Under the pieces are notes generated by a model that made no database searches, was not told the DNA's origin, and saw only the letters and a list, made by a program, of their open reading frames with translations. A stretch of DNA of 64,000 nucleotides from a virus, in IMG/VR virus record IMGVR_UViG_3300027541_000695, positions 1 to 64,000 of that record; one strand, 5' to 3'. This document shows positions 1 through 4,690 of the stretch, in pieces (the stretch's first letter is position 1; every line of letters begins with the position of its first letter). The translations under genes were made by a program, and so were the position numbers.

Positions 1-10
1 AAGATCGGGG
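1..10 (-). promoter_or_regulatory. Edge of a minus-strand promoter box (partial)
   Basis: The first bases read, on the minus strand, CCCCGATCTT. This matches the upstream half of the box found before the other minus-strand genes; the ATAAATA half would lie outside the window. Confidence 0.35.
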
Positions 11-43
11 TAAGTCGCCCCACGCAGTAAGATAATGTGAACT

Positions 44-73
44 GGGGCCAAGAACAAGCAGCTCTTGACCCCA
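44..73 (-). other. 3' hairpin of the 91-528 gene
   Basis: A long imperfect inverted repeat lies 17 bases after the stop of the neighbouring gene: GGGG.CAAGA pairs with TCTTG.CCCC. Unlike the other hairpins of this block its loop has no GGA. It has no U-tract, so it may end or protect the mRNA rather than act as a classical terminator. Confidence 0.45.
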
Positions 74-90
74 CTCACGCACTCTATAAC

Positions 91-528
91 TTAGTCTTCG
101 TTGATAGCCTTATCAAGGGCGATATTAAAGTCGACGAACTTAGCAATCTCCTTGTCTTTGTCAAGAAGGTCCATAGCTACGCCGAGCTCCCACTCAAGAA
201 ACCCGTCGATCGCTGTATCCGGGTCATTGTTCTGGCTCGCCGCGTCGCGCCCGATGAACTCCATCATAGTGTAGTTGTCTGTACTGTGTCCAGCGTTCTC
301 TTGAAGGCTCTCAATAAACTCCTCTTCGGAGTCACCCCACATGATGTCTTTCGGGATACAAGTGTTCTTGACAACCGAGCACATCTGATGAGAGTCATTG
401 TAGCCATTTTTATAAAGCTGTTCATAGTCAACCTCTGGCAGCCTAACAAGGCTAATACAGCCATTTTTCCACACATCAACCCTGAACTCAAGCCTACTGG
501 ACTTCAACTTCTTACTAAAAACAACCAT
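91..528 (-). CDS. Hypothetical protein, 145 aa
   Basis: I do not recognise this protein. It is a soluble, acidic-to-neutral protein without membrane segments; the N-terminal part is basic (MVVFSKKLKSSR) and the C-terminal half is rich in Asp and Glu. A good Shine-Dalgarno site (AAAGGGAG) precedes the ATG, and a CGATCTTATAAA promoter-like box lies about 35 bases upstream. A hairpin follows the stop. It is the most downstream complete cassette of the minus-strand block in this window. Its reality is supported by the start site and cassette layout; its function is unknown. Confidence 0.7.
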   Translation of the reverse strand: MVVFSKKLKSSRLEFRVDVWKNGCISLVRLPEVDYEQLYKNGYNDSHQMCSVVKNTCIPKDIMWGDSEEEFIESLQENAGHSTDNYTMMEFIGRDAASQNNDPDTAIDGFLEWELGVAMDLLDKDKEIAKFVDFNIALDKAINED

Positions 529-560
529 ATGTTACTCCCTTTGTTACTAACAATCTATAA

Positions 561-576
561 GTTTATAAGATCGGAA
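561..576 (-). promoter_or_regulatory. Minus-strand late-type promoter box
   Basis: On the minus strand this reads TTCCGATCTTATAAAC, a copy of the recurring TTCYGATCYYATAAATA box. It lies about 33 bases before the start of the 91-528 gene. The ATAAATA part resembles T4 late promoters. Confidence 0.55.
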
Positions 577-594
577 TACGTTACTTTGATCCCA

Positions 595-616
595 GCCGGA
601 ACCTCCATGTCCCGGC
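595..616 (-). other. 3' hairpin with ANGGAN loop (CsrA/RsmA-site-like)
   Basis: Minus-strand RNA folds as an 8-bp stem (GCCGGGAC / GTTCCGGC, one G-U) closed by C-G around the six-base loop AUGGAG. It starts 15 bases after the stop of the 632-955 gene. No U-tract follows. Confidence 0.6.
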
Positions 617-631
617 CAGAACCAACCTTAA

Positions 632-955
632 TTACTCTTCATCTTCGTCTTCTTCACCTTCTTGATCTTCTTCATAAGCTTTGCTGTTCTTGTACTCCTC
701 GTACTCTTCTTCAACCTCGCTCTTCAAAGACTCGAACTCATCTCTACTCATAGCTTTAACAAGCCGCTCGGTCGCTGCATCGTTATAGCCTTCGCTTGAG
801 TTATAGATCTCGTCGATCTCGTCGTCGCTCAAGATCCTGTTCTCCGCAGTGGCCTTGACAAAACAATGAGCCCCTGGCGCACTGTCAGTAGTCCAAAGTT
901 TATTCAATACTTCTTGAACTTCACTATCATCAACCTGTGAATTATTGTGACTCAT
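632..955 (-). CDS. Acidic hypothetical protein, 107 aa
   Basis: Unrecognised protein. The last third is almost all Glu, Asp and Lys, ending in a run of acidic residues (EGEEDEDEE), so it is strongly negatively charged. The ATG is preceded by CAAGGAG at a short distance, and a TATTTATTATCGG-type box (read on the plus strand) lies about 60 bases upstream. Very acidic small phage proteins sometimes mimic DNA or bind basic host proteins, but nothing here proves that. It is one cassette of the minus-strand array and is followed by an ANGGAN hairpin. Confidence 0.7.
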   Translation of the reverse strand: MSHNNSQVDDSEVQEVLNKLWTTDSAPGAHCFVKATAENRILSDDEIDEIYNSSEGYNDAATERLVKAMSRDEFESLKSEVEEEYEEYKNSKAYEEDQEGEEDEDEE

Positions 956-1013
956 GCTACTCTATACTCCTTGTTTTAGGGTTAATGACTTGCAATATAT
1001 CAAGTCATATAAT

Positions 1014-1030
1014 GTATTTATTATCGGATA
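1014..1030 (-). promoter_or_regulatory. Minus-strand late-type promoter box
   Basis: Minus strand reads TATCCGATAATAAATAC, a variant of the recurring box with CCGAT and ATAAATA preserved. It lies about 58 bases ahead of the 632-955 start. Confidence 0.5.
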
Positions 1031-1405
1031 GGGTGACCCCACCTACAGTAAAAACAAGCCACCGAAGTACCTCTAGCATACTCACCGTCTAGTCCCCACA
1101 GCCGCACCCGTAAACTATACCTATCGGGTTACCCATATATCGCACTTAATAGCTAGTATATCTAGTCTAATGGAGAACCTAGAGGATACTAGGATACAGG
1201 ACTTGTCTGGTCTAGAAGCGGACGTAAGCTGCTGATTATTATAGGTAGGGCAGTTGGATAGGTGGGGATGGGTCGCTCCCCACTATGAGTTCACTTAGTT
1301 CCACTATGTTATGGCTGCGCCCTGTCACCTGTCGACGTCCGTGGCTCCCCGCGCGAGACCCACCCGAGATCTGGCCGAGACCCGGACGCGAGCCGACTGC
1401 GCCCG
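1031..1405. other. Non-coding gap, rich in CTAG
   Basis: No convincing gene is seen on either strand between the promoter box of one cassette and the 13-base box of the next. The stretch 1070-1215 contains seven CTAG tetranucleotides, one forming a hairpin (CCTAG-AGGATA-CTAGG near 1178). A second small inverted repeat (GGGGA / TCCCC) lies near 1264-1281. An unannotated small RNA is possible. No tRNA signature was found. Confidence 0.4.
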
Positions 1406-1418
1406 GCGTAGCGGTGTC
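1406..1418 (-). repeat. 13-base intercassette box, copy 1
   Basis: Plus-strand GCGTAGCGGTGTC, one of six near-identical copies that lie between a 3' hairpin and the next upstream promoter in the minus-strand block. Confidence 0.7.
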
Positions 1419-1447
1419 ACCCGGCGGGTTCACCGACTTTAAGCGCT

Positions 1448-1473
1448 GGGCCGGAGCTTCCCTGCTCCGACCC
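1448..1473 (-). other. 3' hairpin with ANGGAN loop (CsrA/RsmA-site-like)
   Basis: Minus RNA: CGGAGC / GCTCCG stem, extended by three more GC pairs beyond one mismatch, with six-base loop AGGGAA closed by C-G. Located 21 bases after the stop of the 1495-1950 gene. No U-tract. Confidence 0.6.
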
Positions 1474-1494
1474 TTTGCTTACCGACCTGCTAGA

Positions 1495-1950
1495 TTAGAG
1501 GCCGAACTTGGCGCGAAGCTCGGCTGGGATGGCGTTAACATCGATCGGCTCGGGCTTAGGAGCGATCTCGGCGAGCCGCCGGTCGATGTATACTTGGATC
1601 TCGGCCACCTTTGCGGGGTCGGTCTGGATGGACTGCAACTTCCGGAGAGCAGAGACTTGAGGGTCGGTCGAGCCTCGGCGAGAACCCGGGTTCTTGGCTT
1701 CGTACTTGGTGCCACCGTTAAGTCTAGTGTCCTTGCGCAGCCAGTTGTTGAGCAGGCCGGAGCAGTAGTTTCGCAGCTCCTTGCCGGTTGGGACTTCGCC
1801 CGCGTAGCTGATCTTGCGGTTCTCGAAGCCCGACATCAAGACCTCGATCACCGAGTGCTTCTGGTCTCGAGTGAGCTCGACCGGACCTTCGCCCGACAAC
1901 TCAAACATCCCGGTAATTGCCTGATAGACTGCTTCCTTTTGGTTCAACAT
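1495..1950 (-). CDS. Conserved phage protein, paralogue A of a three-copy family, 151 aa
   Basis: This is the GC-rich member of a three-gene family (others at 4024-4470 and 4691-5143). The conserved order is an N-terminal MNQKEAVYQAITGMF helix, RDQKH, an AGE(V/L)P turn, LRNYCSGLLNNWLRKD, RLNGGTKY, AKNPGSRRG, and a C-terminal IQVYIDRRLAEI helix. From memory, proteins with the LRNY-SGL-NWLRKD-RLNGG pattern are common in marine and other phages and have no assigned function. The Shine-Dalgarno CAAGGAGCAAG precedes ATG. Expression probably starts at the box at 2011. No catalytic motif is visible. Confidence 0.85.
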   Translation of the reverse strand: MLNQKEAVYQAITGMFELSGEGPVELTRDQKHSVIEVLMSGFENRKISYAGEVPTGKELRNYCSGLLNNWLRKDTRLNGGTKYEAKNPGSRRGSTDPQVSALRKLQSIQTDPAKVAEIQVYIDRRLAEIAPKPEPIDVNAIPAELRAKFGL

Positions 1951-2010
1951 GCGACTTGCTCCTTGGTTTTGGGTTAAAGTTAATTTAATTATTAACTTTT
2001 TGCTTACATA

Positions 2011-2027
2011 TATTTATAGGATCGGAA
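2011..2027 (-). promoter_or_regulatory. Minus-strand late-type promoter box
   Basis: Minus strand reads TTCCGATCCTATAAATA, a full match to the recurring box, about 60 bases before paralogue A. Confidence 0.65.
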
Positions 2028-2062
2028 ACTTAAGTGCGTATCGGTCAGACAGTCGGGCTAGT

Positions 2063-2075
2063 GCGTAGCGGTGTC
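2063..2075 (-). repeat. 13-base intercassette box, copy 2
   Basis: Plus-strand GCGTAGCGGTGTC, identical to copy 1, between the 2083-2108 hairpin and the promoter at 2011. Confidence 0.7.
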
Positions 2076-2082
2076 AGCTTCT

Positions 2083-2108
2083 GCCGGAGAGCGTCCTTAC
2101 TCTCCGGC
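2083..2108 (-). other. 3' hairpin with ANGGAN loop (CsrA/RsmA-site-like)
   Basis: Perfect 9-bp stem (GCCGGAGAG / CTCTCCGGC). In the minus RNA the loop is AAGGAC with a U-G closing pair. It lies about 100 bases after the stop of the 2209-2430 gene; a second small hairpin (GGTCC / GGACC) sits at 2175-2188 in between. Confidence 0.55.
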
Positions 2109-2208
2109 ATAGCCTTCGGGGGTGGTAGATGGCCGGCGCTAGATCCACATTCGCGCCAGCTGCATGCTTCTATGGGTCCGTTAGGACCGGTAGTGGATAG
2201 CAGATAAC

Positions 2209-2430
2209 TTAAGCTTCTTGGTAGGAGAACTCGCCGTCGGAGTCGCCTCGCACCGAGCTGAGCATGGTGATCGCTCGCTCGATGTCCTCTCTGGTACCGT
2301 AGAGCGTGAGCACCACGGTGGCATTTACGGACGGGTCATGGGAGTAGAGCACGTCGTAGAAGTTGCAGCTGTTCGCTGGATTTACCTCGGCCGAGTGCAC
2401 TGCATTTTCTACAGGAAAGAATTTACTCAT
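2209..2430 (-). CDS. Hypothetical protein, 73 aa
   Basis: Unrecognised small protein beginning MSKFFPVENAVHS. A start further upstream (2481) is possible by frame but falls within the promoter box, while the ATG at 2430 has a strong AAAGGAG just before it, so I chose 2430. The middle (DPSVNATVVLTLYGTREDIERAI) reads like a small alpha/beta domain. Its promoter box is only about 20 bases upstream. GC-rich codon use, like its neighbours at 1.3-2.8 kb. Confidence 0.65.
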   Translation of the reverse strand: MSKFFPVENAVHSAEVNPANSCNFYDVLYSHDPSVNATVVLTLYGTREDIERAITMLSSVRGDSDGEFSYQEA

Positions 2431-2450
2431 CAAAGCTTCTCCTTTATAGG

Positions 2451-2466
2451 TATTTATGGGATCGGA
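2451..2466 (-). promoter_or_regulatory. Minus-strand late-type promoter box
   Basis: Minus strand reads TCCGATCCCATAAATA, a full match to the recurring box, just upstream of the 73-aa gene. Confidence 0.6.
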
Positions 2467-2474
2467 TAAGAGGT

Positions 2475-2490
2475 GACCCATCCGTGGGTC
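2475..2490 (-). other. 3' hairpin with ANGGAN loop (CsrA/RsmA-site-like)
   Basis: Minus RNA GACCC-ACGGAU-GGGUC: 5-bp stem, C-G closing pair and loop ACGGAU, 11 bases after the stop of the 2502-2699 gene. Nearly the same hairpin recurs at 3241-3260. Confidence 0.55.
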
Positions 2491-2501
2491 GAGGGGTAGG
2501 A

Positions 2502-2699
2502 TTACTTGGTCAGCATGTTGAGCAGCTCTTTAGGCAAGTTCTTGAAGTCGGCTTCAGTGAACTTGGTCCGCTCGGGCTTCTTGCCTCTAGTTCCCTGGTC
2601 GACCCGGTCGATCTTGCCGCCAGCTGCAAGGAAAGCCTCGCGCTCGGCTTTGATGATCTCGGCTCGCTCCACCTTAGTTTTACTCGGTCTCACCATCAT
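2502..2699 (-). CDS. Basic hypothetical protein, 65 aa
   Basis: Unrecognised small, highly charged protein rich in Lys, Arg and Glu (MMVRPSKTKVERAEIIKAER). Most of it should be helical, with a Gly/Lys/Arg hinge (DQGTRGKKPERTK). A GTG start three codons earlier is possible, but AGGAG lies eight bases before the ATG at 2699, which I prefer. Possibly nucleic-acid-binding judged by charge alone; this is a guess. Confidence 0.6.
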   Translation of the reverse strand: MMVRPSKTKVERAEIIKAEREAFLAAGGKIDRVDQGTRGKKPERTKFTEADFKNLPKELLNMLTK

Positions 2700-2762
2700 A
2701 CGTTCCACTCCTCACTCAGTAGGTTAATATAACTTAATTATTATATTTCCCCTACTCATGTA

Positions 2763-2779
2763 TATTTATGGGATCGGAA
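2763..2779 (-). promoter_or_regulatory. Minus-strand late-type promoter box
   Basis: Minus strand reads TTCCGATCCCATAAATA, a full match, about 65 bases upstream of the 65-aa gene. Confidence 0.65.
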
Positions 2780-2802
2780 CGAGGTTGGGGGATACCAGTC
2801 GG

Positions 2803-2815
2803 GCGTAGCAGTGTC
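2803..2815 (-). repeat. 13-base intercassette box, copy 3
   Basis: Plus-strand GCGTAGCAGTGTC. The flank on its left (GGGGGATACCAGTCGG) is also shared with copy 4. Confidence 0.7.
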
Positions 2816-2830
2816 AGGCGCATGGTGGGT

Positions 2831-2850
2831 GCGGAGCATCCTTGCTCCGC
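2831..2850 (-). other. 3' hairpin with ANGGAN loop (CsrA/RsmA-site-like)
   Basis: Perfect 7-bp stem GCGGAGC / GCTCCGC with minus-RNA loop AAGGAU closed by C-G, 18 bases after the stop of the 2869-3051 gene. No U-tract follows. Confidence 0.65.
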
Positions 2851-2868
2851 AGTGTGTGCACAGCGTGG

Positions 2869-3051
2869 TTAGAAGTTAAAGCGAACTACGATGCAGTCAC
2901 CACCGACATCAGGGATATGCTCGATATCGTGGAGTTGACACAGCTCACTCGCGTCTTCGTTCCAGGAGGCGATTGGTGCATCAAGCTGCTCATCGGTAAG
3001 AGATTGAAGATATTGCAGCAGCTCTCTAGCAGACTTTGGTTCAGCTCTCAT
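2869..3051 (-). CDS. Hypothetical protein, 60 aa
   Basis: Unrecognised small protein (MRAEPKSARELLQYLQSL...). The N-terminal half looks helical and the C-terminal part (GGDCIVVRFNF) looks like a beta strand. It is the second gene of a two-gene unit: its Shine-Dalgarno AAGGAGG overlaps the stop codon of the 46-aa gene upstream, implying coupled translation. Confidence 0.65.
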   Translation of the reverse strand: MRAEPKSARELLQYLQSLTDEQLDAPIASWNEDASELCQLHDIEHIPDVGGDCIVVRFNF

Positions 3052-3060
3052 GTTTCCTCC

Positions 3061-3201
3061 TTAGATTGTGTTGACTTGATTCACAATATCCTTTAACCAC
3101 TCTACATAAGTATCTCCTTCATCCAGTTCAACCATTGACTCCACATATGTGATCAACTTATCCACCTGTTCCTCAGAGAACTCAATCTTATACTTACTCA
3201 T
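3061..3201 (-). CDS. Hypothetical protein, 46 aa
   Basis: A short open frame starting MSKYKIEFSEEQVDKL and ending IVNQVNTI. GGAGG lies eight bases before the ATG, and the stop overlaps the Shine-Dalgarno site of the next gene, so both are probably co-translated. The charged, helical sequence has no recognisable family. A degenerate promoter box lies just upstream (3214-3233). Confidence 0.65.
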   Translation of the reverse strand: MSKYKIEFSEEQVDKLITYVESMVELDEGDTYVEWLKDIVNQVNTI

Positions 3202-3213
3202 CCACTTACCTCC

Positions 3214-3233
3214 CATTTATATATATATTCAGA
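3214..3233 (-). promoter_or_regulatory. Degenerate minus-strand promoter box
   Basis: Minus strand reads TTCTGAATATATATATAAAT: the TTCTGA start and an ATATAAAT end are kept but the centre is changed. It sits 13 bases upstream of the 46-aa gene, where a promoter is expected. Confidence 0.35.
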
Positions 3234-3240
3234 AACATGT

Positions 3241-3260
3241 GTGACCCATCCATGGGTCAC
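3241..3260 (-). other. 3' hairpin with ANGGAN loop (CsrA/RsmA-site-like)
   Basis: Perfect 7-bp stem GTGACCC / GGGTCAC; the minus-RNA loop is AUGGAU closed by C-G. It lies seven bases after the stop of the 3268-3465 gene. Confidence 0.65.
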
Positions 3261-3267
3261 AGGATAT

Positions 3268-3465
3268 TCACTCATGAGACTTGTTGATGATCAACTCCAT
3301 TATCCACTCATAATCAGAGTATTCAAGTGGAAGTTCCTTGTCCACACATGTGATCAAGTGGTTGAGACCCTCAAGTTCAGGTGTCATGTCATAGTCCACT
3401 TCCCTTGATTGGGTTGTTCTGTCATCCAGTTCATTCATGATTATGTTGATGATGATTTCCTTCAC
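3268..3465 (-). CDS. Hypothetical protein, 65 aa
   Basis: Unrecognised small acidic protein (MKEIIINIIMNELDDR...). It resembles a short helical protein with a hydrophobic N-terminus that is too short and interrupted to be a membrane span. Shine-Dalgarno TAAGGGAG precedes the start. It is AT-rich, unlike the GC-rich genes at 1.3-2.8 kb, although it uses the same promoter box and the same hairpin type. Confidence 0.65.
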   Translation of the reverse strand: MKEIIINIIMNELDDRTTQSREVDYDMTPELEGLNHLITCVDKELPLEYSDYEWIMELIINKSHE

Positions 3466-3527
3466 TCACTCACTCCCTTATATAAATAAGTTTAATTAAA
3501 TTAATTTTTAATTATCTTATTTACAAG

Positions 3528-3544
3528 TATTTATAAGATCAGAA
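3528..3544 (-). promoter_or_regulatory. Minus-strand late-type promoter box
   Basis: Minus strand reads TTCTGATCTTATAAATA. The AT-rich leader downstream of it closely resembles that after the box at 4570, so the two control regions look duplicated. Confidence 0.65.
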
Positions 3545-3567
3545 TATAGTTGGGGGATACCAGTCGG

Positions 3568-3580
3568 GCGTAGCAGTGTC
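3568..3580 (-). repeat. 13-base intercassette box, copy 4
   Basis: Plus-strand GCGTAGCAGTGTC with the same left flank as copy 3. Confidence 0.7.
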
Positions 3581-3581
3581 A

Positions 3582-3600
3582 AGTGAACTTCATGTTCACT
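3582..3600 (-). other. 3' hairpin without ANGGAN loop
   Basis: 7-bp stem AGTGAAC / GTTCACT with a five-base loop (AUGAA in the minus RNA). Same position relative to gene and 13-base box as the other hairpins, but the GGA is missing. Its gene, 3623-3898, is also atypical. Confidence 0.5.
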
Positions 3601-3622
3601 CAACACTTGATTTATTTAGTTA

Positions 3623-3898
3623 TTAGTTTGATTTGATTGTTAAGGTGATTAGGCCTAACTCAATTGTGATTTGATAAGTTAAACCCATTTCATAAAGAGT
3701 TATTGAGCCAAGAAGTAAGGGATTTTGTTGTGGGTGGTATTTTTGTAGTTCTAAGTATAGTTTGTTGTGGTTGATATAAAGATATGAGTTAATTTTTTGA
3801 AAGTATATTGAGTTGAATTTGTTTAGTATTGATTTTAAGTTGTATATGTTTTTAATTTGGTAGATATTTAGTGTAAGAGTAAGAGTTTTATTATTCAT
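3623..3898 (-). CDS. AT-rich hypothetical protein, 91 aa
   Basis: Unrecognised protein very rich in Asn, Ile, Leu, Tyr and Lys (MNNKTLTLTLNIYQIKNIYNL), with alternating hydrophobic patterns that suggest beta strands. It is much more AT-rich than its neighbours. There is no Shine-Dalgarno site; instead TATAAT ends five bases before the ATG, so its mRNA should be leaderless. The composition and divergent hairpin suggest a later arrival in the array. Confidence 0.6.
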   Translation of the reverse strand: MNNKTLTLTLNIYQIKNIYNLKSILNKFNSIYFQKINSYLYINHNKLYLELQKYHPQQNPLLLGSITLYEMGLTYQITIELGLITLTIKSN

Positions 3899-3919
3899 AT
3901 TTAATTATAAGATCAGAAT
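3899..3919 (-). promoter_or_regulatory. Minus-strand promoter box merged with the start codon
   Basis: Minus strand reads ATTCTGATCTTATAATTAAAT immediately before the ATG. It keeps TTCTGATCTTATAA of the cassette box, but TATAAT is five bases from the ATG. Confidence 0.55.
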
Positions 3920-3940
3920 AGAAAGCAAGATACCAGCTCG

Positions 3941-3953
3941 GCGTAGCAGTGTC
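3941..3953 (-). repeat. 13-base intercassette box, copy 5
   Basis: Plus-strand GCGTAGCAGTGTC between the hairpin at 3983 and the promoter at 3899. Confidence 0.7.
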
Positions 3954-3982
3954 AGCCTACTGCTTAAGGATTAAAGCCTTTT

Positions 3983-4006
3983 GGCTGGAGCTTCCGTGCT
4001 CCAGCC
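3983..4006 (-). other. 3' hairpin with ANGGAN loop (CsrA/RsmA-site-like)
   Basis: Perfect 9-bp stem GGCTGGAGC / GCTCCAGCC with minus-RNA loop ACGGAA closed by C-G, 17 bases after the stop of paralogue B. Confidence 0.65.
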
Positions 4007-4023
4007 GTTGGGCTACTTATCGA

Positions 4024-4470
4024 TCAGAAGCCGAACTTCTTGAGAAGGTCTTGAGGTAAGGCGGAGAGGTCAACCTTAGGCTCAAGTTCGGCGCGTCGCT
4101 TATCGATATAGACTTGGATCTCAGCAATCTTGGCAGGATCGGTTTGCATCGACTGCAGCTTCATGAGAGCTTGAAGTTGGGGATCAGTCGCACCGCGTCG
4201 TGCACCAGGATTTTTGGGTTGATACTTAGTTCCACCATTCAACCTCGGATCCTTGCGAAGCCAGTTATTGAGTAGTCCAGAACAGTAGTTTCGGAGGTCC
4301 TTGTCGTTGGGAAGTTCACCAGCATAACTGATTCGCTTCGCCTTAAACCCGGTCATCAGCACATTGATCACATCATGCTTTTGGTCTCGGGTCAGTTCGA
4401 CTGGACCATCACCACTCAGTTCGAACATCTCGGTGATTGCCAAGTACACAGCTTCCTTTTGATTCATCAT
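4024..4470 (-). CDS. Conserved phage protein, paralogue B of a three-copy family, 148 aa
   Basis: Second copy of the family described for 1495-1950, with the same landmarks in the same order: MNQKEAVYLAIT, RDQKHDVINVL, ISYAGELP, LRNYCSGLLNNWLRKD, RLNGGTKY, NPGARRG, IQVYIDKRRAEL. It is closest to paralogue C; both carry FKAKRISYAGELP, where A has FENRKISYAGEVP. GGGAG precedes the start; either of two adjacent ATGs may be used. Tandem duplication of the entire cassette is the simplest explanation. Function unknown. Confidence 0.85.
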   Translation of the reverse strand: MMNQKEAVYLAITEMFELSGDGPVELTRDQKHDVINVLMTGFKAKRISYAGELPNDKDLRNYCSGLLNNWLRKDPRLNGGTKYQPKNPGARRGATDPQLQALMKLQSMQTDPAKIAEIQVYIDKRRAELEPKVDLSALPQDLLKKFGF

Positions 4471-4569
4471 TCATTCACTCCCTGGTTTGTTTGATTATGA
4501 GTTGATGTTAGTATCAGCTCATTTGTAAGTAATTTAATTAAATTTTAATTTAATTATTTTATTTACAAG

Positions 4570-4586
4570 TATTTATAAGATCAGAA
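4570..4586 (-). promoter_or_regulatory. Minus-strand late-type promoter box
   Basis: Minus strand reads TTCTGATCTTATAAATA, identical to the box at 3528, about 100 bases before paralogue B, with an AT-rich leader. Confidence 0.65.
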
Positions 4587-4608
4587 TAGAAAACTAGATA
4601 TCAGCCCG

Positions 4609-4621
4609 GCGTAGCGGTGTC
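4609..4621 (-). repeat. 13-base intercassette box, copy 6
   Basis: Plus-strand GCGTAGCGGTGTC between the hairpin at 4644 and the promoter at 4570. Confidence 0.7.
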
Positions 4622-4643
4622 ACCCGACTAAAGCTTTAGCCGA

Positions 4644-4669
4644 GCCGCAGAGCATCCTTGCTCCGCAGC
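4644..4669 (-). other. 3' hairpin with ANGGAN loop (CsrA/RsmA-site-like)
   Basis: 4-bp core GAGC / GCTC around minus-RNA loop AAGGAU with C-G closure. The stem is extended by further GC pairs with two mismatches. It begins 21 bases after the stop of paralogue C. Confidence 0.55.
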
Positions 4670-4690
4670 CCGACCGTTGCTTCGCTAACC

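Noticed and set aside
1333-1341. A further CANGGANG match on the minus strand
   Set aside because: The flanks do not pair to form a stem and the site is not next to a stop codon, so it is probably chance.
1031-1405. A tRNA in the non-coding gap
   Set aside because: No GTTCGA-type T loop with flanking stem was found on either strand.
1285-1977. Long plus-strand open frame of 230 codons
   Set aside because: It runs opposite paralogue A, which has conserved paralogues, a Shine-Dalgarno site and a promoter. The plus frame is a by-product of GC-rich codons.
2428-2481. Longer start for the 73-aa gene
   Set aside because: The extension crosses the promoter box, while the ATG at 2430 has AAAGGAG directly upstream.
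1406-4621. CRISPR array suggested by regularly repeated boxes
   Set aside because: The units are hundreds of bases apart, with genes in between, and there are no equal-size spacers and no cas genes.
44-4669. The 3' hairpins as classical Rho-independent terminators
   Set aside because: None of the minus-strand hairpins is followed by a U-tract, in contrast to the clear terminators at 14387, 15794 and 61858.
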